From the NCBI RefSeq assembly GCF_017068455.1, contig NZ_CP070608.1, forward strand, positions 1,407,488 to 1,471,487: a stretch of 64,000 bases of DNA. Direction: 5' to 3'. Position numbers and translations under genes: made by a program. Of this stretch, positions 55,808-63,867 are shown piece by piece (positions within the stretch are counted from its first letter, which is position 1; every line of letters begins with the position of its first letter). This stretch comes from Fulvivirga lutea (lineage in GTDB: Bacteria; Bacteroidota; Bacteroidia; Cytophagales; Cyclobacteriaceae). The notes beneath the pieces are model-generated. The model saw nothing but the letters and a program-made list of their open reading frames with translations, made no database searches and was not told the DNA's origin.

Positions 55808-57276
55808 ACGTTGGAAAGAAAATAATACCCATTTTGTTAGGGCCTTCGGTCTTCTTACTAATGCAGCTCATAGGTGCGCCTAGCTCCATGCCACCACTGG
55901 CATTTCAGGTGCTTGCAGTTACCTTTTGGGTGGCTATCTGGTGGGTAACAGAAGCTATACCAATGGCTGTAACTGCCATGTTACCTATACTTTTATTTCC
56001 TTTAACAGGTGCGCTTGATATTAAAGAAACAACAACAGCATTTGGCGATAAATACATATTCCTGTACTTAGGTGGATTTTTAATAGCTATTGCAATAGAA
56101 AAATGGGATTTGCATAAACGTATTGCACTTACCATCATTGATCTAATAGGGTCAAATTTTGTACGTATCATACTGGGTTTTATGGTGGCCACTGCTTTTT
56201 TATCTATGTGGATTTCTAATACAGCCACTTCAGTAATGATGTTACCAATTGCGATTGCCGTGGCTGAGCAGTTTAAGAAAAGCCATGATGGCAAGAAAAA
56301 TGGAAAACTTGATGCGATTGGTAAAGCATTAATGCTGGCAGTTGCATATAGTGCTTCTATTGGTGGTTTTTCAACTCTTATAGGTACTCCGCCTAATTTG
56401 GTTTTGGCAGGTGTACTTGAAGAAACCTATGGGGTAAAGATTAGTTTTTTTGATTGGATGAAATTTGGGCTGCCTATTTCAATCACGCTTATTTTTATTT
56501 GCTGGAAGTATTTAACGTTGAAAGCATTTCCACTGAAGAATGTGGAGTTTCCAGGTGGAAGAAAGGCCATCAGAAAAATGAAGAAGGACTTAGGCAAAAT
56601 ATCCAAACAAGAGCGCGTTGTTTTATGGGTATTTATTGCTACTGCCACTTTATGGGTCACAAGATCATTACTGCAAAAGTTAATTCCAAATTTGGATGAT
56701 ACCATCATCGCTATGGCAGCTGGTACATTGTTATTTATTTTACCTTCAGGCAAAGGGAAAACTTTGTTGGTTTGGAAAGATGCGAAGAGACTTCCCTGGG
56801 ACATCATACTATTATTTGGAGGAGGTTTAGCCCTGGCCAGAGGATTTAATGAAACAGGATTAGCGGTTTGGATTGCCTCGCAGCTAACCGATTTACAAGG
56901 GCTATCATTGATATTCTTAATTCTGGTGATGGTGGCGTCAGTTAATTTCTTAACTGAAATTACTTCGAATTTAGCTACAACAGCCATGCTATTACCAGTG
57001 CTGGCACCTATGGCATTGGCTTTTGACTTGCACCCTTATATGATCATGGTATCTGTGACTATATCTGCTTCCTGTGCCTTTATGCTGCCAGTGGCAACCC
57101 CGCCTAACGCAGTAGTATTTGGTTCGGGCTACTTGCGCATCCCCGATATGGTGAGGACAGGATTTTTTATGAATCTTGTTTCAATACTAATTATTTCATT
57201 ATTAACATTTTACATGCTCCCTATAATTTGGGATTTTGATCAGGATGCTTTTCCGGCAGCTTTTATGCAGAAATAA
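55804..57276 (+). CDS. DASS (SLC13) sodium-coupled anion symporter
   Basis: 490 residues with about 11-12 membrane helices. The divalent-anion:sodium symporter pattern includes WVTEAIPMAVTAMLPI, MWISNTATSVMMLPIA and the duplicated late MLPVATPPNAVVFGSG. DASS proteins import dicarboxylates, citrate, sulfate or phosphate with Na+. It is the last gene of the porin-hydrolase operon; a sodium-linked uptake of an acidic product released by the hydrolases is the simplest reading. Confidence 0.88.
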   Translation: MNVGKKIIPILLGPSVFLLMQLIGAPSSMPPLAFQVLAVTFWVAIWWVTEAIPMAVTAMLPILLFPLTGALDIKETTTAFGDKYIFLYLGGFLIAIAIEKWDLHKRIALTIIDLIGSNFVRIILGFMVATAFLSMWISNTATSVMMLPIAIAVAEQFKKSHDGKKNGKLDAIGKALMLAVAYSASIGGFSTLIGTPPNLVLAGVLEETYGVKISFFDWMKFGLPISITLIFICWKYLTLKAFPLKNVEFPGGRKAIRKMKKDLGKISKQERVVLWVFIATATLWVTRSLLQKLIPNLDDTIIAMAAGTLLFILPSGKGKTLLVWKDAKRLPWDIILLFGGGLALARGFNETGLAVWIASQLTDLQGLSLIFLILVMVASVNFLTEITSNLATTAMLLPVLAPMALAFDLHPYMIMVSVTISASCAFMLPVATPPNAVVFGSGYLRIPDMVRTGFFMNLVSILIISLLTFYMLPIIWDFDQDAFPAAFMQK

Positions 57277-57407
57277 TATTAAAAACTCTAAAATACTTGA
57301 GTGTTTAGTTTCATAGCAGAAATGTATGAGACTGCATGTTAGAATGGCGTTACATTGTATGAAGTATTTGAAGTAGCATTGAACTGACTGTTAACACTCG
57401 TGACATT

Positions 57408-57446
57408 TACACCTATGGTTTGTTAAAGGATAAGCTACCGCATTAA
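57408..57446 (+). pseudogene. 39-bp remnant of a YeeE/YedE gene 3' end
   Basis: This codes YTYGLLKDKLPH and a TAA stop, the same as the last codons of the YeeE C-part (43569-43607) but for one residue; 35 of 39 bases match. Upstream of it no open continuation is seen, so it is a relic of a second copy, next to another anion transporter gene. Confidence 0.75.
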
Positions 57447-57480
57447 CCAGACCAATTAACTAATCAACATCGTGTTTCAG

Positions 57481-57603
57481 CTACCAAAGTAAAGTGGTAA
57501 GCTTATTTAAAAACTCAAGCACTTTAACTAATACTATTGAAACAGTAATTATTGCTAGGAAGTATATGTTTTTTTCGATCCGTTCGCTCACATTTACTTT
57601 CAT
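57481..57603 (-). CDS. Small membrane protein (40 aa)
   Basis: 40 residues, ATG 57603, stop 57481-57483, four bases after the receiver-like gene. A single hydrophobic segment (IYFLAIITVSIVLVKVLEFL) follows a charged N terminus (MKVNVSERIEKN). Position favours a real gene co-transcribed with the 123-residue protein. No family recognised. Confidence 0.45.
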   Translation of the reverse strand: MKVNVSERIEKNIYFLAIITVSIVLVKVLEFLNKLTTLLW

Positions 57604-57607
57604 AATT

Positions 57608-57979
57608 TTATATCGCTGTTAGTTTGGTTTTTAATTTTTTTGATTGATAGTTTTTTCTACTCAATACAGAAGCAATGGCATCATTAAGCTCATGAATGAA
57701 ATTGTGTATTAGTAAAATGGCCTGATTTTCTTCAGTGAAGTTCTTGAGATAAAAATCACTGAGGTAATCACTTAATATGATTAAGCCACGCGCATGATTT
57801 TTAAGTAATTGGGGGATATTATAGCCGTAGCTTAAGGTGTCATAAACCACAATGCTGGTATAGAATTCAACGGAATGAAGTTCACAGGGCTGGTCGTTAA
57901 ACCAAACGCACTCATAACCTTCTTCCGAAAGGAATTCTGCTAAGTGAATATTTTTACTTATTAAATAAATGCAGTCCAT
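57608..57979 (-). CDS. Receiver-like small protein, unknown
   Basis: 123 residues. The alternation IYLISKNIHLAEFLSEEGYE, SIVVYDTLSYG, GLIILSDYL and ILLIHNFIHELNDAIASVL resembles a CheY-like receiver fold, with D47 where the phosphate-accepting Asp would sit, but the conserved acidic pair near the start and the Lys are missing. It is probably a divergent receiver or adaptor. Its promoter has the composite operator block also found before yfiR, tying it to the kinase system. Confidence 0.5.
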   Translation of the reverse strand: MDCIYLISKNIHLAEFLSEEGYECVWFNDQPCELHSVEFYTSIVVYDTLSYGYNIPQLLKNHARGLIILSDYLSDFYLKNFTEENQAILLIHNFIHELNDAIASVLSRKNYQSKKLKTKLTAI

Positions 57980-58022
57980 GACAAAGAATATGACTGCAAA
58001 CCTCGGTAGGGTAGGGAGTATT

Positions 58023-58067
58023 TATTTAAGCATGCACACGTATTTCAACATCTACGTGATTCACTTA
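58023..58067 (-). promoter_or_regulatory. Composite operator block, copy 1
   Basis: Site A (58049-58067) is the near-perfect 19-bp dyad TCTACGTGATTCACTTAGA. Five bases away, site B (58023-58043) reads on the minus strand AAATACGTG-N4-TGCTTAAA. The block is 44-88 bases before the 57979 start codon. It is a likely site for the nearby LuxR-type regulator. Confidence 0.65.
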
Positions 58068-58081
58068 GAGGAAGGATAAAC

Positions 58082-58723
58082 TCAAATTATATCATCAAAA
58101 ATTCTGTTTTTTACGGCATATATTACCAGGCCTGCAGAACTTTTGGCACCTGTCTTTTCCATTAAATTACGCTTGTGCACTTCCACAGTTCTAATGCTTA
58201 TAAACAGCTCATCGGCAATTTCCTGATTGGATTTATCATCCATAATTAGTTTGTAAATATCTAACTCTCTGGGTGTTAGAGGTATGGAGTTGGATTGCCT
58301 CACCTTTTTCTTGGCAAGATTGTTCATGACCGTTTGTGCCACTTCAGGGCTGTAGAAAATTTCGTTATCCATCACCCGATCGATGGCTTCAATCATTTCT
58401 GACTGGTTGCAATTTTTTAGCAGATAACCACTAGCACCTGCATCCATCATTGATTTAATATGGTGATAATCGTTATGCATGGTAAGTGCAATTACCTTCA
58501 CGTTTTCAAATTCTTTTGTGATCTGAGTTGTAGAATCAATACCATTGAGCACAGCCATGTTAATATCTATCAACACCAGGTCAACAGGGTGTTGCCTTAA
58601 ATGGGCCAGGGCTTCGTTGCCATTTTTTGCTTCTTCAATGGTTTTAACTTTAGGGTGCTTTTCAACATAGAGCCTAACTCCATCCCTAACTATTTTGTGA
58701 TCATCAACAATTAATACATTCAT
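58082..58723 (-). CDS. NarL/LuxR-family response regulator
   Basis: 213 residues. The receiver has D7-D8, phospho-acceptor D53 in LVLIDINMAVLNG, and the KN lysine at ~102. The C-terminal LuxR helix-turn-helix (PLTPRELDIYKLIMDDKSNQ, then EIADELFISIRTVEVHKRNL) binds DNA. It starts 4 bases inside the kinase gene end, so it is the cognate partner. Dyads of 19 bp on both flanks fit the dimeric binding of this family. Confidence 0.92.
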   Translation of the reverse strand: MNVLIVDDHKIVRDGVRLYVEKHPKVKTIEEAKNGNEALAHLRQHPVDLVLIDINMAVLNGIDSTTQITKEFENVKVIALTMHNDYHHIKSMMDAGASGYLLKNCNQSEMIEAIDRVMDNEIFYSPEVAQTVMNNLAKKKVRQSNSIPLTPRELDIYKLIMDDKSNQEIADELFISIRTVEVHKRNLMEKTGAKSSAGLVIYAVKNRIFDDII

Positions 58724-61080
58724 TTTTCTATTACATAATGACTCTTAAACGGTATTTCGATAGTAATGCTTGTTCCGTGATTTATCCTCGATTCTATTGT
58801 TGCATTGCCCGATAAAAGTTGTGCTCGTTGTCTGATGCCCTCCAGGCCAAACTGCTGTTCTTTCTCGAGTTGGGTGATATCAAAGCCTTTACCATCATCT
58901 TCAATCGACCAAATAATTAAATCAGGGTAGAGCATTAATTGAATAGCAACCTGTTTGGCCTCTGCATATTTTAATACATTGTTTATTGCTTCCTGTGTTA
59001 TGCGATATAGGTGTAAACCCAGGTTCACAGAAATATCTTTGTCCTGTAAGTTATCATAAAACGAAAATTTGGTTTCAGAAATGGCATTCAACTCATTCAC
59101 CAAACTCTCTATCGATAGCTTGAGGCCAAAATCTTCAACATTTCGTGGCATTAGGTTATGTGAAATGTTACGTGTCTCTTTTATTGCCAACTCTAAAAAG
59201 CCTAAACCTTTCACCAATCGAGTGTTTAATTCGTTATACTCTAATTCTTTGTCTTTCAATGAATTGAAATATAGTGAAACAGTAGTTAGTTTTTGGCCCA
59301 AACTGTCGTGTAGTTCCTTGGCAATTCTTTTTCGTTCTCTGTCCTCTGTCTGAATAATGGTTTGCACTATTTTTTCTTCTGATTCCACACGATCGGTGAT
59401 ATCGATGATGATACCTTCCAGATAACCCTTCTCGATTTCCTGACCCCGATCGAATACCCATTTAGGGCCAGCTGCCGTGTAGATTTCATAGAATAATTTG
59501 TACGGCTTTTTTTCAGCAATGGCCTCTGCTACATCCCTTCTAATTTTGTCGTGATAATTTTCTTTAATGATATTGAAAATTGAGGACTTCGAAGTTTTCA
59601 ACTGGTCGGGTGTGTAGCCTGTGAGTTCAAGAGAGCCTTCACTCACAAAAGTGAGTTTGAAATCATTCTTATGGGCAGACCGATACACCATGCCTGGCAG
59701 ATTGGCCATTAACGCAAGTAATCGCGATTGATTCTTTCTTAAGCTTTCTTCGGCTTTTTTTCGATTTTTTTCATTCAGTACCTGTTCCGTAACATCAAAT
59801 AACAGCCCATCAATCACGCGCTCGCCACTACTTAGTTTTGTAGGTTTAAAGCGAGCATTCACCCATTTTTTTACAGAACTATATTCTATTGGCAGAGTCA
59901 TTTCACCATTACCACCAGTTTGCATTAATTGGCTCAAATATTCACGAGATTTTGTAATGAACTCATCAGGTAGTACATCACGACCGCGCAAATTCTTTTC
60001 TTTTATATCGCTATTTTTTATACCCAGATACGCCTCGCTGTTTCCGCTAATGTATTGCAGGCTAAACTCGCTATCAGTGCCCAGCCTGAAAAACATACCG
60101 GGCATATTTTCTATAAGCGATTGCAATTGTTCTTTGCTTTCTTCCAACTCATGTCTGATACGCCTTTGTTCTGTAATATTGGAAATGGATAAAACACTGT
60201 ACCTTGTTCCTTCTACCGGAAGCGGATACACACTTACCTCACAATAAAATTCAGAGCCATCTTTACGCTTCAGCGTTATTTCTTCCTCTAAACCAAGATG
60301 AAACACCTTGAAATCGTTGATTAAACCTTGACGAACTTTATGAAGCAGCGGGTAGTATTTCTCCGGTACTATTATTTCGCCTGGTTCGCCTAAAATCTCA
60401 TTGATCTGATAATCGAAATAGTGGGTGAAGGTTTTATTAATCTGATGGATTTTACCATCCTTAAACAAAACAATAGCAAATTGGCTATAGTCCAGAATGC
60501 TTTCCAGAAGCGTTACATTAAATCTCAATTCAGATTCTACTTCTTTTTCTTTCGTTACATCTTTTGATGTAAAAAGAATATAATCTATCTCCCCTTTATC
60601 ATCCAAAAGTGGTATAAAGCTTGAGTTTGACCAGCCTCTTTTCCCGTCAGGGTCTTTGTAATTTTCAAGGTAGGTAATGGGCTTTCTTTCAATAATGGTT
60701 TTCAAAATCTTGCTTTGCCTGGTAGCAATTTCGTTTTCATTTAGCTTTAATATTTCCACATAAAACCATTTCAAAGATTTTCCAATGACATCTTCTTTAG
60801 AATAATTAGTGTGCTTTTGTATTTGTATCCAGTAAGATTCAGGGAATTTAATGATGATCAAATTATTCTTATCTTTTTTTAACAACGCCACAAATTCCTT
60901 TGTGTAGGTGTACATAGATGATAGAATCCTTTCCGACTCTTGATACTTTTTCTGGGCTAAACTACTATCAGCTTCAACAGAGCTTTTGATCTTCCAATAG
61001 TGCAAATACATAAGAAGGTAGACTAGCAATCCGGCAGTTCCAGCAGACAAAAACATGTATAAAACCAAATTGAGAGTCAT
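58720..61080 (-). CDS. Multi-PAS HPK7-type sensor histidine kinase
   Basis: 786 residues: one N-terminal membrane helix (~5-27), four PAS domains (~50-185, 195-315, 320-445, 455-570), then a HisKA_3 dimerization helix with phospho-acceptor H591 in KELHDSLGQ, and an HATPase domain (EAINNVLKYA, DDGKGFD, GLEGIRQRAQLLSG). This is the NarX-like kinase type that pairs with LuxR-type regulators. PAS domains may sense redox or small molecules. Start codon is 22 bases from operator block 2, suggesting autoregulation. Confidence 0.9.
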   Translation of the reverse strand: MTLNLVLYMFLSAGTAGLLVYLLMYLHYWKIKSSVEADSSLAQKKYQESERILSSMYTYTKEFVALLKKDKNNLIIIKFPESYWIQIQKHTNYSKEDVIGKSLKWFYVEILKLNENEIATRQSKILKTIIERKPITYLENYKDPDGKRGWSNSSFIPLLDDKGEIDYILFTSKDVTKEKEVESELRFNVTLLESILDYSQFAIVLFKDGKIHQINKTFTHYFDYQINEILGEPGEIIVPEKYYPLLHKVRQGLINDFKVFHLGLEEEITLKRKDGSEFYCEVSVYPLPVEGTRYSVLSISNITEQRRIRHELEESKEQLQSLIENMPGMFFRLGTDSEFSLQYISGNSEAYLGIKNSDIKEKNLRGRDVLPDEFITKSREYLSQLMQTGGNGEMTLPIEYSSVKKWVNARFKPTKLSSGERVIDGLLFDVTEQVLNEKNRKKAEESLRKNQSRLLALMANLPGMVYRSAHKNDFKLTFVSEGSLELTGYTPDQLKTSKSSIFNIIKENYHDKIRRDVAEAIAEKKPYKLFYEIYTAAGPKWVFDRGQEIEKGYLEGIIIDITDRVESEEKIVQTIIQTEDRERKRIAKELHDSLGQKLTTVSLYFNSLKDKELEYNELNTRLVKGLGFLELAIKETRNISHNLMPRNVEDFGLKLSIESLVNELNAISETKFSFYDNLQDKDISVNLGLHLYRITQEAINNVLKYAEAKQVAIQLMLYPDLIIWSIEDDGKGFDITQLEKEQQFGLEGIRQRAQLLSGNATIESRINHGTSITIEIPFKSHYVIEK

Positions 61081-61101
61081 TTCTTCGGATATATTGAATA
61101 A

Positions 61102-61146
61102 TCTACGTGTTTCACTTAGACATTAAAATACGTGAATCTGCTTAAA
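61102..61146 (+). promoter_or_regulatory. Composite operator block, copy 2
   Basis: Site A (61102-61120) is TCTACGTGTTTCACTTAGA; after 5 bases, site B (61126-61146) is AAATACGTG-N4-TGCTTAAA. Order, spacing and orientation to the promoter match copy 1. It is 59-103 bases before yfiR-like 61205 and 22 bases from the kinase start on the other side. Confidence 0.7.
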
Positions 61147-61204
61147 TCATGTGCATGATAGTTTATCAAGTTTGCATTGAAAAATTAGTTAAATCAATAC
61201 AACC

Positions 61205-61708
61205 ATGAAAAAACTAAACTATTTAACAGCCCTAATATTAATGTGTGCCTTAAGCATGCCGCTTTTGGCTCAAAATGCAGAGAGTCAGATCAAAACCTTG
61301 TTTGTATACAATTTTACAAGGTACATTCAATGGCCTAACAACGATGGAAATGTAACCATCGGTATTCTTGGCAATGATGAGCAGATTGTTGCAGCGTTTA
61401 AGGAAATGGCCGCAAAAAAATCAAGTTCCTCGGCCAAAATTATTATTGAAGTATTTACCGATGTGTCCAAATCAGGAAACTATGAACTGGTTTACATTCC
61501 TGAAGGTAGTAGCCATCTAATCTCATCGGTTTCCAAATCGGCTAAGACCGTTTTGGTTTCTGAAAAGCCAGGTATGACACAAAAAGGAAGCGATATCAAT
61601 TTTGTGCATAAAGACGGTAAAATTCGATTTGAATTGAACAAAAAGTCTATTGACAATTCACAATTCAAAGTGGCGAGCCAGCTAGTAAGTCTTGCCATTG
61701 TTGTTTAA
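61205..61708 (+). CDS. YfiR-family periplasmic protein (DUF4154)
   Basis: 167 residues, signal peptide to LLAQ. The YfiR pattern is clear: IKTLFVYNFTRYIQWP, IGILGNDEQIVAAF, a VYIPEGSS step and the final GKIRFELN...KVASQLVSLAIVV. In Pseudomonas YfiR represses a diguanylate cyclase; in Bacteroidota it usually neighbours TonB receptors and sensor proteins, as here. It starts the yfiR-receptor transcript and is governed by the composite operator. Confidence 0.88.
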   Translation: MKKLNYLTALILMCALSMPLLAQNAESQIKTLFVYNFTRYIQWPNNDGNVTIGILGNDEQIVAAFKEMAAKKSSSSAKIIIEVFTDVSKSGNYELVYIPEGSSHLISSVSKSAKTVLVSEKPGMTQKGSDINFVHKDGKIRFELNKKSIDNSQFKVASQLVSLAIVV

Positions 61709-61732
61709 TCAAACTAGTAATTAATAAATACC

Positions 61733-63799
61733 ATGAAAAATACAATCAAATTTTTAACAGTTATGGCCTTAGCGATGGTTATTGCACCGTCATACGGCCA
61801 GGAAGAAGATATTTTCGAGTTGAGCCTCGAAGAGTTAATGGATATAGATATTTATTCTGTATCAAAAAAGGCGGAATCATTATTTGAAGCACCGCTTTCA
61901 AGTTCTACGCTTACAAAAGAAGAGATTTATAACGCAGGTGCTACCAGCATTCCTGAAGCGTTGCGTTTAGTTCCCGGTCTTATTGTAAGAGAAATGACGA
62001 ATGGCTCCTATGATATTCATTTAAGAGGTTTTGACAACATTAACAGGTACGGTGACGGAACAAGTTCTGCTAACCAAATTACCTTGGTAATGATTGACGG
62101 CAGACCTGTATTTAACTACAACTTAGGCGGAACTAACTGGGAAGCATTGCCGGTAGACTTAGTGGATGTTGAGCGAATTGAAGTAGTTAGAGGTCCTTCA
62201 GCACCACTTTACGGACCAAATGCAGTAGCAGGTGTTATTAACATTATTACAAAAGATGTAGACGGTGATGGCGTAGTTGCCAATGCCAATGTTTCAGCCG
62301 GAACGGATAATACGTATATCGGTGGTGTTAGATTAGGCTACCAATTCAATGAGAAATTCTCTGCTCAGGTGTCTGGTAATTTCCAGCGTAGAGACAGACA
62401 AGACGATGAAATTTTCTTGTATCAGCAAAATGCATATGGCGATCCGGGTAACGACAATTTTGAAACAGGTGTAGAAAGAAATGGTGTAAATCTAATGTTA
62501 GATTATGCTGTTGCTGAAGATTTTAATATCGGAGTACAAACAGGATTGCAAAGAGCAGAAGTTGTTAAGCCGTTTACTCAAAATGCTACCACACCATTTT
62601 CACAGTCAGTGTATGAGTCAGAATATGTGAACTTAGCTGTAAACAAAGGTGGATTATCAGGTAGATTTTCTTATACAACAGGTTTTGATGACCTTAATAA
62701 GGGAGCAGCACAGGTGTTGTTAAAATACGATTACTCCATTGTAGATGCCAATCTGGAATATAATTGGAATTTGTCAGATAAAATCTCTGTTCGTCCGGGG
62801 TTCAGTTATCAAAGTGCAGCATATAATAATGAAGATTATGTGGATTTATCACAGGGTACAATAGGCGTATTTCAAGGCGAGCAAACGGTAGAAAATATAG
62901 CCGGATCTTTAATGGCTGACATTGAAGTAACTGAAAAACTAAGATTGGTTGCTGGCGGTCGAGTAGATAAATTTAACTCACCTGACGAAGCGTATTTTGC
63001 TTATCAATTTGCTGCAACATATGACATTAACGATAAGAACTTGATTAGAGCAGTTGTTTCAAAATCTAACAGTGGATCATTTATAGGGCCCAACTTTTTA
63101 GATGTACAATTACCTCCTGCTAACCTGTACTATCAGGGAGATAAAAACCTAGATTTATTTCAGATTCAAATGTTTGAATTAGGTTATAGAACTAAATTGA
63201 GCAATAAGTTAGAATTGAATATTGAATTATTCAGACAACAAGCAGAGAATACCAATGCCTTGATTGTAGACATACCACAGGCACCTTATACTCCTGGCGG
63301 TGACTACTTCAGGTATGTAAACATGCCGGTTGAGTCTGTTCAAAATGGTGTTACACTTTCAGCTAATTATGTGCCGTCTACAAAAGTGCAGCTAAAGCCA
63401 TTTGTAACATTCCAAAAAACAGAATCTGAGAACCTGGCATCATCCCAAAGCATTTTTGGACTGGCAGATCTTAGTGATGATGAGAACGATCAAACTCCTG
63501 CAGTATATGGTGGGTTCTACTTAAACGTGAAAGCCACAGAAAAGCTAACTGTGAATTTGAACCCTTACTTTATGAGTGAGCAAAATCAGTACAGTTTTTA
63601 TGACAATGTAAACCCAGCTACTACTGTGGGTGAAATAGATAGCCGTTTAATCGTAAATGCAAAAGTGAATTATATGATTAACAACCACTTTAATGTATAT
63701 CTAAACGGAAGAAACTTATTAGGTGATGAAAAGGCAGAGTTTTATGGAACTGACAGAACCAGCATGTTATTGATGGCTGGCGCTTCCATCAAATTCTAA
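61733..63799 (+). CDS. TonB-dependent receptor
   Basis: 688 residues, signal peptide to SYGQ. An N-terminal extension (EEDIFELSLEELMDIDIYSVSKKAE) precedes the plug (~50-170; LRLVPGLIVREM, MIDGRPVFNYN, VEVVRGPSAPLYGPNAVAGVINI-like run) and then a 22-strand barrel ending in ASIKF with a terminal Phe. It imports a ligand with TonB energy. No SusD partner follows, so it is not a classical SusCD pair. Substrate unknown; the YfiR gene 24 bases upstream suggests a signal-coupled system. Confidence 0.9.
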   Translation: MKNTIKFLTVMALAMVIAPSYGQEEDIFELSLEELMDIDIYSVSKKAESLFEAPLSSSTLTKEEIYNAGATSIPEALRLVPGLIVREMTNGSYDIHLRGFDNINRYGDGTSSANQITLVMIDGRPVFNYNLGGTNWEALPVDLVDVERIEVVRGPSAPLYGPNAVAGVINIITKDVDGDGVVANANVSAGTDNTYIGGVRLGYQFNEKFSAQVSGNFQRRDRQDDEIFLYQQNAYGDPGNDNFETGVERNGVNLMLDYAVAEDFNIGVQTGLQRAEVVKPFTQNATTPFSQSVYESEYVNLAVNKGGLSGRFSYTTGFDDLNKGAAQVLLKYDYSIVDANLEYNWNLSDKISVRPGFSYQSAAYNNEDYVDLSQGTIGVFQGEQTVENIAGSLMADIEVTEKLRLVAGGRVDKFNSPDEAYFAYQFAATYDINDKNLIRAVVSKSNSGSFIGPNFLDVQLPPANLYYQGDKNLDLFQIQMFELGYRTKLSNKLELNIELFRQQAENTNALIVDIPQAPYTPGGDYFRYVNMPVESVQNGVTLSANYVPSTKVQLKPFVTFQKTESENLASSQSIFGLADLSDDENDQTPAVYGGFYLNVKATEKLTVNLNPYFMSEQNQYSFYDNVNPATTVGEIDSRLIVNAKVNYMINNHFNVYLNGRNLLGDEKAEFYGTDRTSMLLMAGASIKF

Positions 63800-63831
63800 G
63801 ATTTCATGGTAGATTGATTAGTGTTGAGGGC

Positions 63832-63867
63832 GAAAGCTGTGGGGAAACCTGCAGCTTTCTTTGTTTA
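63832..63867 (+). terminator. Terminator of the receptor gene
   Basis: GAAAGCTG (63832-63839) pairs with CAGCTTTC (63852-63859), helped by a GG/CC inner pair, and is followed by TTTGTTT. It lies 33 bases after the stop. Confidence 0.8.

Noticed and set aside
55905-56294. Long antisense open frame in the DASS gene
   Set aside because: The sense frame has clear family motifs; the antisense one has none and is a shadow.
61733-63799. SusC/SusD-type polysaccharide locus
   Set aside because: The receptor is short for SusC and no SusD lipoprotein or glycoside hydrolase follows.
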